From: Physcia stellaris
Taxonomy: Eukaryota > Ascomycota > Lecanoromycetes > Caliciales > Physciaceae
Assembly: GCA_018902385.1 (NCBI GenBank)
Contig: JABSSW010000039.1
Coordinates: 248,001-312,000 of the forward strand
Length of the DNA: 64,000 nt
Reading direction: 5' to 3'
Position 1 is the stretch's first letter. The number at the start of each line of letters is the position of its first letter. The notes below the pieces were generated by a model. The model did no database searches. It had not been told where the DNA came from and saw only the letters and a list, made by a program, of their open reading frames with translations. Position numbers and translations under genes: made by a program. Positions 44,691 to 54,776 of this stretch are shown piece after piece.

Positions 44691-45142
44691 TTGTATTGCT
44701 CAACGCACAAAAACATTAGTGTTTCATCGCATGCTGCTTTTGTGACCTGACGTACATACTAGCTGAGAGTCAGCTCCCCTGCAGATCTTCCGCCGATACT
44801 GTGCAGCGAAGTTCCTGTCATACCTATACGAGCTGCACAACGCATGTTTTATCGCAGATGATCGCCGAAGCATGAAGCCAGTCGTCTCGTGGTCAGAGCC
44901 TACGACTATCGATGAGAGACTCATGCTCGCTCAAACGCATGTGTTTCACACGCAATTCTCTAGCTTTTAATGGGCTTCATAAGGAGCCTATCTCAAATTT
45001 TAAGATGAGATGGATGAGAGTGAGACCAGAAATGAGGACTGTGATAACATTGTTGATGTTCTGAAGTGAGCAGACTTCCAAGAACTTGAGCGAACATGTG
45101 TTGCAATGTTTGAAGAGTGAGCATTCTATCTACACGTGTCGC

Positions 45143-45263
45143 CCAGAGATGACTTCTGGTGCGAGACCTAACACTATCAGCTATAGATTGCTTGGGCTTG
45201 ATTTGATTGGCCACAAATGAGCAGTAGCCGGGTAAAGCGATTAGGAGAAGAAGTCATCTCTGG
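45143..45263. mobile_element. short inverted-repeat element (121 bp)
   Basis: Perfect 15-bp inverted ends CCAGAGATGACTTCT and AGAAGTCATCTCTGG with no ORF between. The only copy I noticed. Confidence 0.6.
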
Positions 45264-45454
45264 ACGTCGCGAGTACGAGGACGTGACTGTGCAGTAGGAT
45301 GATTAGATAGAAATTTTGTTTGTGATTGGTAGAACAGCGCGAGGACGACGAGATATGGTGACACTGATTTGTCGAGAATCCGAAACGACTTCAAGCGTCA
45401 TGGCTGCAGGGTCTGGAACGACTACTCTGCGACACAAGACTTACAGTATGTACA

Positions 45455-45590
45455 TACAGTCCTCTACCACAGCGGGTGGTTAGCTTCTCTAGCGGCTCAA
45501 GGACAAAATCCCTGCTCAGCAGGGATGATTTCTGTGAAGCTACGGAGTAACATTTTGAAGTTAGATAAAGCAGTACTAAATATAATACAC
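45455..45590 (+). mobile_element. MITE family 2, copy 1 (right end eroded)
   Basis: Starts TACAGTCCTCTACCACAGCG, followed by GGTGGTTAGC, and carries the inner palindrome ATCCCTGCTCAGCAGGGAT (45508-45526). The right inverted repeat is lost. Same orientation as copy 3. Confidence 0.75.
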
Positions 45591-45889
45591 AGCCGCGCAT
45601 GAGCGAATAAACGTCGTTGATTGGCCAAATAGGCGAAGTGACCAATGCACGGGCACAGGCGCTTCGAACTCGAAACGCGAAAGGCCAAAAAGGAGATAGA
45701 GCCAATCAAGCCCTGAGCTCCAGAGCTCCGTTGTGTTGATCCTCGGAAGCGCCTAAGAGTAAGAGGTTGAGCGACCGCTCTGAACCAACTTAGCAGTCAT
45801 GGCTGTCGTTATTTGATTGGCTCCAATCCAAATCGGAAAAGTGCACCGTCTTGGAGCAGAGCCCTATTAGGCTAGAATTATTCTCATTT

Positions 45890-46171
45890 GGTGGCGGTCA
45901 TAGCGTGCTGTTTCGGCTTGTCACACTCCTCGAAACGTTTCGACTCAAGAGGAGCTTTATCCACGTGCAGCGGCCGAAACGTTTCGACTTAAGGGTGAAC
46001 ATCCAGAACTGCTCAAGCTTGAGCATCAACATTAGGGTTTTACACTCCATCCTGGATAAGCATCGATACGTATCGCTCAACACAAAAGGGCGGTCACAAT
46101 TGTAGCGAGCATATCGACCACTGTAGCAAGCACGGAGTGTAGCGAGCCGAAACGCCACGCTGTGGCCGCCT
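45890..46171. mobile_element. inverted-repeat element (282 bp)
   Basis: Imperfect ~39-bp inverted ends: left arm 45890-45929 (GGTGGCGGTCATAGCGTGCT...), right arm 46134-46172 (ending GCCACGCTGTGGCCGCCTC). Inside, CGAAACGTTTCGACT is repeated twice and GTAGCGAGC-like blocks recur. No ORF; a further MITE-like type. Confidence 0.7.
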
Positions 46172-46541
46172 CTAATCTTAGAACAGATCGCTTCATTGCC
46201 TGTGGACGATCGACGCGAGAACAATCATACCTCCAATGATACGCGATCCGTCCTGATTCTGGTCCACCCGCGCGCGATCGGGCACAGGAGCTGAATCGAC
46301 GACCTTGCCGCATTCAATTATACGTCGAAGCAAAATGGACCTGAGGATCAAGTATATTATATGTTCCCGGAATTGCTAGTTCAGTTCTATTCGTCATCAT
46401 TCCCCGGCGCAACGTCCAAACTGTCCTCCGTTCATTCTTCCCCACAAGCAACACTCAGCAATCCTTCGACCAGAGAGCCTTCATCTACTCTATCTTGTGT
46501 TACTCTTCACTGTGGCTCATTGAGTCGTTGTATGCGATATC

Positions 46542-48037
46542 ATGGCAGACTCTGCAAAATTTTCCCCCAGCAACGAGAGGATTCATAAGTCACAAACAGC
46601 CCAACCTACTTATCAGTCCATGCCAGAGCGCGCATTGCCGGTCCCTGGATTGAGGTTTGCAGGCGACCTCACCAAACCGGAGAATTCTTTGCCCTTTCTC
46701 ATCCAGACTTTGGCCGGGTCAAACAAGCGCCAGGAGTCATGCGAGAAAATGCTTTTTCGACTGCTAGCTACCATAGATCGCAAGTCCGCGGACGACTTCA
46801 GTGCCGAGCAGAGGGGTCCTATGGTGAGAATGTCGCTCACAGAAGATGATATCAAGCGGATCGATGACATGGGCACCGAAAAGATTCATGAGCTCTTTAA
46901 GACAGCAGGTGAAGTCTTACGCAGCAACGTCGTGTCCAATCGTCGTAAGAACAACGTATTGCTACTGCGTCTGAAATCCCTACAATTTGAGGACCAAGTG
47001 TGGAAATCGGGCCCAGAGATCGCAAATCTTCTTGGCCTATCACCACAGTGTAGAGTACGGACGGACGTGTATTTGATAGAGGCTACACGATGCAGATTCG
47101 ACAAGTTGTCGAGGCCGAATCCGATGCTATCCATTCCCCGGTGGTCTAAAGACAACGATATAACGTTCATCAGAGGATTCTGGAAGAGCAATCGACTGGT
47201 GCTGGCTCTAGCTAGCCTTGAAGATGCTCTTTTCCTCATAGAAAAGGGTAAGCTATATTTGAATGGTAGGGAGGCAGTACCTAGGTAAATTTGGTAACAC
47301 TTCAACCATGGAAAGGCATAGCTAACGCAACGAACAGGGCATTCGACTTGCGATCCATACCCTTCTGGTGCTTCAATTGCGCTCAACCTAAGTGTATGGA
47401 CCGTGGCTGTCCGAACGCGACACAGTGCGGTCGATGTTCTGGTTCCCACCGATCACATGGCTGTACGACGCAGCCACTCTACTGTCCTGTCTGCGGCACA
47501 CAGGGCCATGAATCCTGGAATAAGAAATGCAAGAACAAGGCCAATGTGGAAATGCGTAAAGAATGTGACAAGTTGTATGGCGAAGGTCCTATGTGGTGGA
47601 AACTCTCCAAACAGGGACAAGCGGCTCAGAAATCTGGTCGGAAAGGTTCTAATGGGATGAGCCTCCACCCTCCCTCGCCACACAAGAGTCACACAGACGC
47701 TTTAGACCCTGAGGCAGGGAGCCTGCCGGGAACGGAGGCCTCCCTCACCAACACGCACTTGAGCAGCTTCGATTGCGTGTCCCCCTCGAATGCTGGGCCG
47801 GCACTACACCTTGAGAATCCCTTGCAGAAGCCCATAAATTTCTACTTCTCTCCCATCAAGAGATATCAACAGCCAAAAAGTGAAGAAGTAGTTGTAAAGG
47901 TTGAAGAAGAAGAGGACAGCATAGAGGGACCGATCATGTTGGACCAAATGGAAGAGTTTTCCACAGACGGTAATCAAGACTACGAGATGGAAGATTTCGA
48001 CGGTGAGAACATTGATATCAATGGGGAGATCCTCTAG
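46542..48037 (+). CDS. LINE ORF1-type zinc-knuckle protein, with one intron
   Basis: Exons 46542-47284 and 47338-48037 give 480 residues. The 53-nt intron has a GTAAAT donor, a GCTAAC branch site and a CAG acceptor, and reading through it would stop at once. The N-terminal half is helical and charged (EDDIKRIDDMGTEKIHELFK...VLRSN, then LLLRLKSLQFEDQVW), like the RNA-binding part of Tad-type ORF1. After the splice comes a Cys/His-rich region: FWCFNCAQPKCMDRGCPNATQCGRCSGSH and CPVCGTQGHESWNKKC, i.e. gag-like knuckles of the kind preceding ORF2 in fungal LINEs. The last ~130 residues are Ser/Pro- then Glu/Asp-rich. Such proteins coat LINE RNA. No ORF2 follows on this strand. The C/T-rich upstream region and real-looking intron suggest a host-like gene; an old LINE fragment with a chance intron is the alternative. 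Confidence 0.8.
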
Positions 48038-48884
48038 GGTCGTTAGTCTCCGCCTTTGCCAATGCGCCGGCAATGCTCATTGCGAGTCTCGACTACAGAC
48101 TGGGCCGACAAAGGCTCTATACCCTCTACCATCAATCGGCAATCCGGGTTCCATCTCCCACTGTGTGGTCGGTAAAGTGGGAGTAACTGGACAACATGTG
48201 GTTACCGCTATCGAGAGAGCCATCATTCCTCAGGAACCTACAGTACGTGTAGGCCACCTATCGAGACGATATTTTATTGGAGGTCGACTATGGTGAATCA
48301 AAAGCTCTGCAACAGCGCAGGCAACTGCATGTCATAATACTCGTCCTGGTTTCTTAGCGCAGCGGAGGTTTACCTTTCTAAGTAAAGCTACAAAGCAGGA
48401 CTCGGGAAGATTCTATAGGATGGTCGACTCCATGGAGAGCTAGGCTTGAGCAATAGCTTCAATCAAGCATGAACAAGCGAGGAAGCTACCCTTCAGACCG
48501 AGTTGTAGCCTGCGCCAGTAGACTTGTTGACCCTCTTGAAGAGATACGGAGTTGCTATCATACATTCAGTTCACGTGAGGGAGACTCGAGCTGTGCTAGC
48601 CCCGAACGGCTTGATCACACAATGCTTCTTGAACAACCTTCCGCTTGTTGACCCTTCCGGCTTCAATTCATTCTTGCTACTTCAAGTAGCGCCAATGGGC
48701 CTGAGACGATGCTGCGACCGCATGCAATGATACCCAAAGTGCTGTGGTGCATGAAGAATTGGCGTTTACGGAGGGCTTGCACAGGTTTCCGATGTTAGAC
48801 GATGAAATCCAATTCTTCTGGGAGCAGCCGCCTTTCCAAAGCCCTCTACGAGATATCCAACCGCCCTCGCCGCCTTTTCATGCT
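48038..48884. other. downstream of the ORF1-like gene, no gene seen
   Basis: About 850 bp. No reverse transcriptase or endonuclease motif in any frame. A short open stretch before 48885 (FPMLDDEIQFFWEQPPFQ) may be coding debris cut by the family-2 element. Confidence 0.4.
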
Positions 48885-49027
48885 TACAGTCCCTTACCAC
48901 AGCGGGTGGTTAGCGTTGATTGAACGTCAAGAAGTAAGCGTCACAAAAAGTATCCCTGCTGAAGAGAGATCTACCTAGTCCTTGTGTCACTAGAGAAGCT
49001 AATCACGCGCCGTGGTAAGGGACTGTA
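48885..49027 (-). mobile_element. MITE family 2, copy 2
   Basis: 143 bp. Ends TACAGTCCCTTACCACAGCG and CGTGGTAAGGGACTGTA. Opposite orientation to copies 1 and 3. Inner palindrome partly decayed. The inverted match extends a few bases outward (TGCT/AGCA). Confidence 0.85.
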
Positions 49028-49354
49028 AGCAATAGGTACAGGCGGTGAGGGCGTTTAGATAGCTTGATAGGGGCCTTTTCGTAGGAAAAAAAAATGCACA
49101 TCAAACAGCTAGAGGGGGTTCTGCAGCTGCTGTTCCAAACATGCAGTACATGGGAGCGTGCGCGAACTCAATTTCGGGCTCTTAAGTGCGTTCTAGTTGA
49201 CCCGCACACACGCAGAATTTTGGTGAAATACGCCAATGTTACGGTATTCGATCTCGACAAGCACGATCTCGTCACAATATTCATTGAAATTAGCAGAATA
49301 CGCTGTTTACTCCCTTGCCAGTGATTTATTGGTATAGCTCTGATTATGCCGTTG

Positions 49355-49500
49355 TACAGTGTCTTACCACAGCGGGTGGTTAGCTTCTCCAGCGCTCAAG
49401 GATTTTATCCCTGTTCAGCAGGGATAAATTCTGTGACGCTTACCTCTTGAAGTTAAATCAAGCATTTTACGCTAACCACCCGCTGTGGAAGGAGACTGTA
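49355..49500 (+). mobile_element. MITE family 2, copy 3
   Basis: 146 bp. Ends TACAGTGTCTTACCACAGCG and CGCTGTGGAAGGAGACTGTA; the outer TA fits a TA target duplication. Inner palindrome ATCCCTGTTCAGCAGGGAT at 49407-49425. Confidence 0.88.
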
Positions 49501-49553
49501 TAGTACGCGGGATCAACCGGGGACGCGAGTCAAGTGGAGCGCCCCGCGTACTA
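49501..49553. repeat. 53-bp palindrome abutting MITE copy 3
   Basis: Arms TAGTACGCGGG and CCCGCGTACTA around a 31-bp middle. It begins directly at the last base of the family-2 element. Confidence 0.6.
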
Positions 49554-49698
49554 GTGCAGATCTTCGTTATAAGCGCGCCACACCATGGTTGGATCCGATA
49601 AGACCAGGTACCGCGTCCTTGCTTGTCGAGCAGACCATGACAACGCGCCCGTGTCGGGCTATTACTCCTAGCGGCCGCGGTATTTCCACGCAATGCTA

Positions 49699-49943
49699 CT
49701 CGCGCTGCGAGGAAGAACGTACCTCACCAATCAGACCTGTAGCTTGCTTGAATAGATGTTGAGTTTTGTCCCGATTCTGCCTAGACATCTTTTTCAGCGG
49801 ATCAGAATGATGCGATTTACTCGATAACGAGTCCAACGCGACAATCGTGCAGCATCAGAGAAACCCTATTCAAAAAGAGATGCGTACAGTCCCCTACACT
49901 CACAGGTCTGATTGGTTGACTACGTTCTTCCTTGCGGCGCGAG
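49699..49943. mobile_element. inverted-repeat element (245 bp)
   Basis: Left arm 49699-49740 (CTCGCGCTGCGAGGAAGAAC...) and right arm 49902-49943 (...TTCTTCCTTGCGGCGCGAG) match over ~42 bp with few differences. No ORF. A different type from families 1 and 2. Confidence 0.7.
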
Positions 49944-50166
49944 TATATTCCAGGGTCGAGATGAACGCCTAGAAATACTCGTAATGTTGACATGCGTCCA
50001 CCACCAGTCGTGACGTTGAGCTCATGCAGTCCCTAAGGGCATCCTGAATACCATTGCTCACGTCAGAGTTGCGAGCGCTAAACGATTCTATTGGCTAGAA
50101 ATTGCTTCGTCACTCTACTAATTGACCTATCAGACACCTTGGCCTATAAAACTTACCTCGCGAGCA

Positions 50167-50313
50167 TACAGTGTCTTCCCACAGCGGGTGGTTAGCGTGA
50201 TTATGTATCTACTAACTTCAAGAAGTAAGCTTCATAGAAGTTATCCCTGCTAAGCAGGGATTTAATCCTTGAGCCGCTAGAGAGACTAACCACCCGCTGT
50301 GGGAAGACACTGT
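50167..50313 (-). mobile_element. MITE family 2, copy 4 (best preserved)
   Basis: 147 bp. Ends TACAGTGTCTTCCCACAGCG and CGCTGTGGGAAGACACTGTA are perfect inverted repeats continuing through GGTGGTTAG. Inner palindrome ATCCCTGCTAAGCAGGGAT at 50244-50262. Opposite orientation to copies 1 and 3. Confidence 0.9.
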
Positions 50314-50952
50314 ACATGAAACTTGTTGTTCAATTGGTCAATTAATGCGATACTCCTTATCCTGCGGCTTCCCTCTGGTCCAATGATTCATATCACTGCC
50401 GGATAGAATCATCCTGGGTATGCCAAGTCAAATCTCATGATTGGCGATCGGATCATGTCAACATCAAAGTGACCACTAGAGAAGTATCCGCGAAACTCAA
50501 TTCAATTCTACGTTTGATAGGTAGTCGATGCATGTTAGTGGGTCAATATATTATCATCACGACGCTAAGTACATTACTTGGATCGCGTCAGATCAATCTC
50601 GTTGGTGTCTCGGTGTTTTGACTGTTTCTTACCTATCCATTGGTCATAATTAACGGTTCGAGAGCATGAATCGTGATTCTTAACTAAGAGTGTCTTATGA
50701 TTCGAAGTACTCTTATTGGTCAATCAATGCGGTGGACAAATGGAACACATCATTGTGGTAAGACAGTCGCGTCGCGTTGCGCGGTGCAACTCCGCGCACT
50801 CCATCGACCAAAGGTATATTAAGAGACTGCTCACTCGCTGACTCTGATGTGGTGTACCGCTATAGGATCTCCTTGCACCTTCTACTGGTTATCGATACCT
50901 TCTACACGTCATCAATAAACTCGTCTACATATTACCTCTATAACACGCTACG

Positions 50953-52332
50953 ATGAAAAATCGGGCATGGGTCGTTTTCCAAGGGCGCGTGCCCGGAGTG
51001 TACCTCGATGTGTAATCATGATGACGTTCCTTTGTCGCTTGTCCCACGCTAATTGGATGCAGAGTACAAGCCCAAGAGCAAGTACACACCTTCCCCAACA
51101 ACATGTACAAAGGATTTTCTACCCCTGAGGACGCCAATTGCGCCTGGGAGTCGTACCTCCAGCGCCATCAAAGAATGGCCGCGGCCTCTGCTACCGCTCA
51201 GCAGCCGGATCCCGGAACTCCAGCGGTCCAGGATGGCTCGAGTGACGGGACGGTAAGACCCATTTTACAGCAGCATTCTCATGATTGAGACTAACGCCGT
51301 GCAGTTGCTCGAGCTGCTTGGAAAGCTAAATATCAGCCAGACCATCGGGCCTAGTAGGGAAAAAATGTTGAAAGCCTTGATGGACACAGTGGAAGCCTTG
51401 AACAAGGTCAATGCCCCGCCCCGGACGCCGAACATGGCTATCCGGGGCGGTTTGGGGAGGGGTGCGCGGCGGGGCGGGGCGGGGCCTGCGGCGCGTCTCA
51501 TGGCTCGCAATGAGCGCGACGAATCTCCTCTACCTTCGACAAACCCTCTCCCTCCGACAAACCCTCTCCCTCCGACAATCCCTCTCCCTCCGACACTTGA
51601 ACAAACTCTTAACAATCCGACCAAAACCATTCCGTCGCAGAACTCGTCTCTGTCTTCCAGCCCCGAAGGCAAGAGTGGATTTTCTTCAGACCTCCCAATC
51701 ATTACAAGAACATCATCAGTGAGTCCTACGACAGAGACAGAATCGCCGGACATCACTTATATCGGAACGATGCCCAAATTCGACTCGACGTCAGTCTCTC
51801 AAAAGCGTAAGAGAGGTCGTCCTTTTCTTGCAAAATCGTCGAATTGCAAATCAACTTCTGTCACATCGAAAGCTGAATCGAGTTCAGCAATTGATGGCAA
51901 GCTGAAGAGTCTTCCGAGCTCACAGAAGAAGCTCAATTTCTTCGCGCTCAAGGAGTCTGGTAAAGAGGATGGCGCAGCTATAGATGCTGTGGAGGGCGGT
52001 GATGACGTTCTTGTCGATGGAGCCGTAAGTCTGAGCAGAAATCCAATACTTAAAATTAGCTAACGCACGGTTCTTAGAAACCGAAAGCCAAAGACCCTGA
52101 TGTAAAGGGCAAAGGTCGATTGTTGTCCTCACCTGGACCAAGTGACAGACCAGGGGTAGGAGATGCGCCTAAGAGAGGCGTAAAGAGGCCTGCCTCTGAG
52201 GAGCTGAGTCCCCCCCGAACGAAGCAGAAGGCTTCTGGTTTTCGCTTCAAGCGTCCAATGTCCACGATTGGCGCACAAAAGGCGGGCGCCAAGCAGGTGA
52301 GCGCAAAGACGTTGGGTGCACAGAAGGTTTGA
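50953..52332 (+). CDS. RNase HI N-terminal/viroplasmin (RNA:DNA hybrid-binding) domain protein
   Basis: Four exons by eye: 50953-51011, 51063-51252, 51305-52024 and 52078-52332 (407 residues), with GT-AG introns of 51-53 nt and TAA-containing branch sites (GCTAATT, GACTAACG, GCTAACG). Joining exons 1 and 2 gives AWVVFQGRVPGVYLDVV, then VHTFPNNMYKGFSTPEDANCAW. This is the hybrid-binding domain found at the N-terminus of RNase HI and in caulimovirus protein VI (Trp, GR.PG.Y, YKGF.T.E.A all present). No RNase H catalytic domain follows. Instead there are a Leu-rich helix (LLELLGKLNISQ...MLKALMDTVEAL), a Gly/Arg patch (GGLGRGARRGGAGPAARL), four PLPPTN repeats and Ser/Lys-rich disorder ending in a basic, RPMSTIGAQKAGAKQ-type tail. 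Probably binds RNA:DNA hybrids or dsRNA; role unknown. Normal fungal intron and promoter layout. Confidence 0.8.
51527..51598 (+). repeat. 18-bp in-frame tandem repeat, four units
   Basis: Units of CCTCTCCCTCCGACAAAC, the first and last diverged, encode PLPSTN-PLPPTN-PLPPTI-PLPPTL in the hybrid-binding protein. A likely site of length variation. Confidence 0.85.
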
Positions 52333-53977
52333 GAAGCCAGAGAGGTGAGTTCTCCGGTCAGATCTCCAAAGGCTTTGCATCAGCTAACAGCTGACAGACT
52401 AGCCTCTCAATTCGTTTTCGTCTTTCAATCAGTTCTCACTTCAACTTTTATGGATGGTCATGACTTAGGAGGTTTGGAACGGAGGGCTACTATACGGGTA
52501 GGCCATTCGTAGGTGCTTTGCTCCTGCTGCATATAATCTTGGTAGCGGCTGGCGGGGGATTTGTCACACTTGTAGCTATTCTTTCGCTCTTCCCTCTATA
52601 GCTTCTACAATCGACTTCATACACATCATCAAATCAATCGTCACATCTTCATCATATAGTGCCAGAATCGTACAAAATCCTCAAGCTCATTGAATTCGGT
52701 TTTGGTTCCAAGAAGCAATCTCTACAGTCGTTGCTGTTCGGTCTACGAGTCGCATTCGGGACAGTTTACTGGCAAGGAGATCCACACCATTGGTCATGCC
52801 ACGGCCCTATCCCGACTACTAGGACTCAGGATCAGATGATCAGGGCTTGAGGGCGTGCACGCTTTGAGGACCTATCCTCTTCCGTGTTCAGGATTCGCTC
52901 GAACTGGATGAGAATGATCTCGTTCTCAAGCTACGCTGAGCAGCGATATCCAGTGCTAGATTTCCGATGCAGAGATAGAGCATTCCGCGGATATGTTAGA
53001 GACTAGCTTTGTGTGGGTGGACAATATACTTGGTTCAACTATATAGGTACCCTGTGGGAGCTTTGGGTGCGGGCGCTAATCCCTTCTAGCCAAATTATCC
53101 ACATAGTCCAGCTCTAATCTTGCGCCATGCATGCAGAATCCATGACAGATGCCCACAGAAAGCGAAAAAGATTGCGTCCCCGTAGTCATGCCATCTGCAG
53201 GAGACGTGCGGTCCATTGCTGGAAGAATCGATTAGTATATACGAGGAAAGAAGTAAGAAAAAAGCCCATGCTTTCGTCCTTCGGCCAGGTATCTCTGGAT
53301 ATTGCTCCCGGGGCGAGAACACCCAGGATATTGCATGGTAATTGGCCTGATATCTCCTGTCAGGAATTTGCTCAAGATCTACGTTCGGCGGAGTTACGAC
53401 GGCGGAATTCCTAATGGGTGCAGCGTAGATGCCCATGCAGGTCATTGTTGGAGCGGAAGGCCCGAAAGCAACGGCGGCATGTATGAGGGGTGGTGGCAGA
53501 GGTTTTGCAGCCAACGTACTGCCTGGCAGTTGTGCGGATCGTTGGTGTATCATACATCGGCCCCTGATTGGCCGATTCGATGGGGTTGAAAGCAGCATTT
53601 GCGGCTTTGATTGAGTGCCCGGACCTGATAAAAGACAGGGGGTTTCGTCACGCAGGTTTAAATGGCATGCCTTTAGAGATGGAGGGCGTTTTGTATGGTG
53701 GAACTGCCAAATTCTTTGACGCGGGTGTAGTATGTAGGGGGAGGAGAACTCAGAGCAGGTCGATATTTTGCATGGTGAAATGACCGATTTCCCTGGAGCC
53801 GTTTTCGCGAAGGTAGAGCGGATGGCTTCCGCAGGGGCGTATGCTGCTGAAAATTCTCCGGATTTGGAGTTTTCGAGCCCTGACTAATCGGTCTCTTCTG
53901 AATGGCTGCAGGCCTGAAGTAGGATGTGATCTCCGCCTGGCAAGAAAGCTTTGGTCTTCCTGGTCTGATTCTTGGCC
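52333..53977. other. intergenic, no supported gene
   Basis: About 1.6 kb. A 167-codon minus frame (53095-53598) and several overlapping plus frames have no recognisable motif; I cannot tell debris from chance. No repeats seen. Confidence 0.35.
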
Positions 53978-54105
53978 TATCCCTCACCTCGCCCGTCTGG
54001 CAGCACCCCGGAATTGCACCAAACCTTTGGTTATATCCACCACGCAGTATAAGCGAAATGATGGTGCATTTCCGGGGTGCTGCCAGACGGGCGAGGTAAG
54101 GGGTA
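53978..54105. mobile_element. inverted-repeat element (128 bp, long stem)
   Basis: Arms of about 44 bp: left starts TATCCCTCACCTCGCCCGTC, right ends GACGGGCGAGGTAAGGGGTA, near-perfect over CGCCCGTCTGGCAGCACCCC. TA at both outer ends fits a TA target duplication. The loop is only ~40 bp, so RNA from it would fold into a strong hairpin. Confidence 0.8.
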
Positions 54106-54158
54106 GGAGGTCCATTCTCATGATTATCTTGGGCTTCCCAGCGAACATCTCGTACAGA

Positions 54159-54776
54159 TTATCGATGGTCAGGTGGGTTCTCTGGTGCTTTGGGGTCGGC
54201 TTTCGGGGAGAAGTCGGGCTGGTATTCGGTACGGTCTCCGAGATGCATTTGGTACAGTCTTGGGTGTCGGTATCCGGAGACGCGAGGGCTTTGGTGCAAC
54301 GACTGAGCGTCAGACGATTTCAGCCCAGGATATTGGCTTCTTTGATGTTTCAATTGGTGCAGTAAGTGACGGCTTTGGTGTCTCAGGAAGTCAGGCTTTC
54401 GGGGCCGTTTTGACAAGGTAATATATGGTGTGAGTACTGATGGCGGCTCACTTAGTGGAGGAGAGGTTGCATGAGGTGTAGGCTCTGCGACTGTTGTGAT
54501 CTTGGGGGGCTCCGCTTTTGGTGTAGAGAAGGGTGTCGGTAATGCGGCCACTGCGGGCACTGCTTCTGGTATAATTCGCGCAGTCTCGTTTCGAGGCAGA
54601 TCAACGGGTGCGAGCATCGCTAATGATGGAGGTTTTATTGGTGCAGGTACTCGTACTGCGTTTGGTGTGATTTCTGCGGCAGTCTTCGCAGGCTTGTTTT
54701 GTTGTGGTAGCTCTGCCTTGTTGGCGTGCTCCTTTGCTCGCAAAACTTTCAACTTTTCTTGTTCCCTGAGGGTCAA
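54159..54776 (-). CDS. hypothetical Pro/Ala-rich protein (weak)
   Basis: A 205-codon minus frame with an opening helix (LREQEKLKVLRAKEHANKAEL) followed by ~100 residues rich in Pro, Ala and Thr. The frame runs on upstream as YAKYFIRN before a stop, so an upstream exon is possible. No domain, no clear start and no intron that I could fix. It may be the disordered part of a multi-exon gene or a chance frame. Confidence 0.3.
   Translation of the reverse strand: MTLREQEKLKVLRAKEHANKAELPQQNKPAKTAAEITPNAVRVPAPIKPPSLAMLAPVDLPRNETARIIPEAVPAVAALPTPFSTPKAEPPKITTVAEPTPHATSPPLSEPPSVLTPYITLSKRPRKPDFLRHQSRHLLHQLKHQRSQYPGLKSSDAQSLHQSPRVSGYRHPRLYQMHLGDRTEYQPDFSPKADPKAPENPPDHR

Larger units (their letters stand above)
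44035..46541. other. divergent intergenic region packed with inverted repeats
   Basis: 2.5 kb between the divergent ORF2-like and ORF1-like genes. It contains short tandem repeats (44600-44690) and three inverted-repeat elements, listed separately. The last ~200 bp before 46542 is C/T-rich (TCCTCCGTTCATTCTTCCCC, CTCTATCTTG), as in fungal promoters. No gene seen. Confidence 0.5.
49028..50952. other. repeat-rich intergenic stretch
   Basis: No gene seen in 1.9 kb. Holds family-2 copies 3 and 4, a 53-bp palindrome and a 245-bp inverted-repeat element. The last ~150 bp has a TATA-like GGTATATTAAGAG near 50812 and pyrimidine-rich sequence, likely the promoter of the gene at 50953. Confidence 0.5.

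Noticed and set aside
40293-48037. One ordinary LINE containing both ORF1 and ORF2
   Set aside because: The two genes are on opposite strands and diverge, so they cannot be one ordinary LINE transcript.
45455-50313. CRISPR-like array from the repeated blocks
   Set aside because: The repeats are inverted-ended elements at irregular distances with internal palindromes, in a eukaryotic genome; no direct-repeat/spacer pattern.
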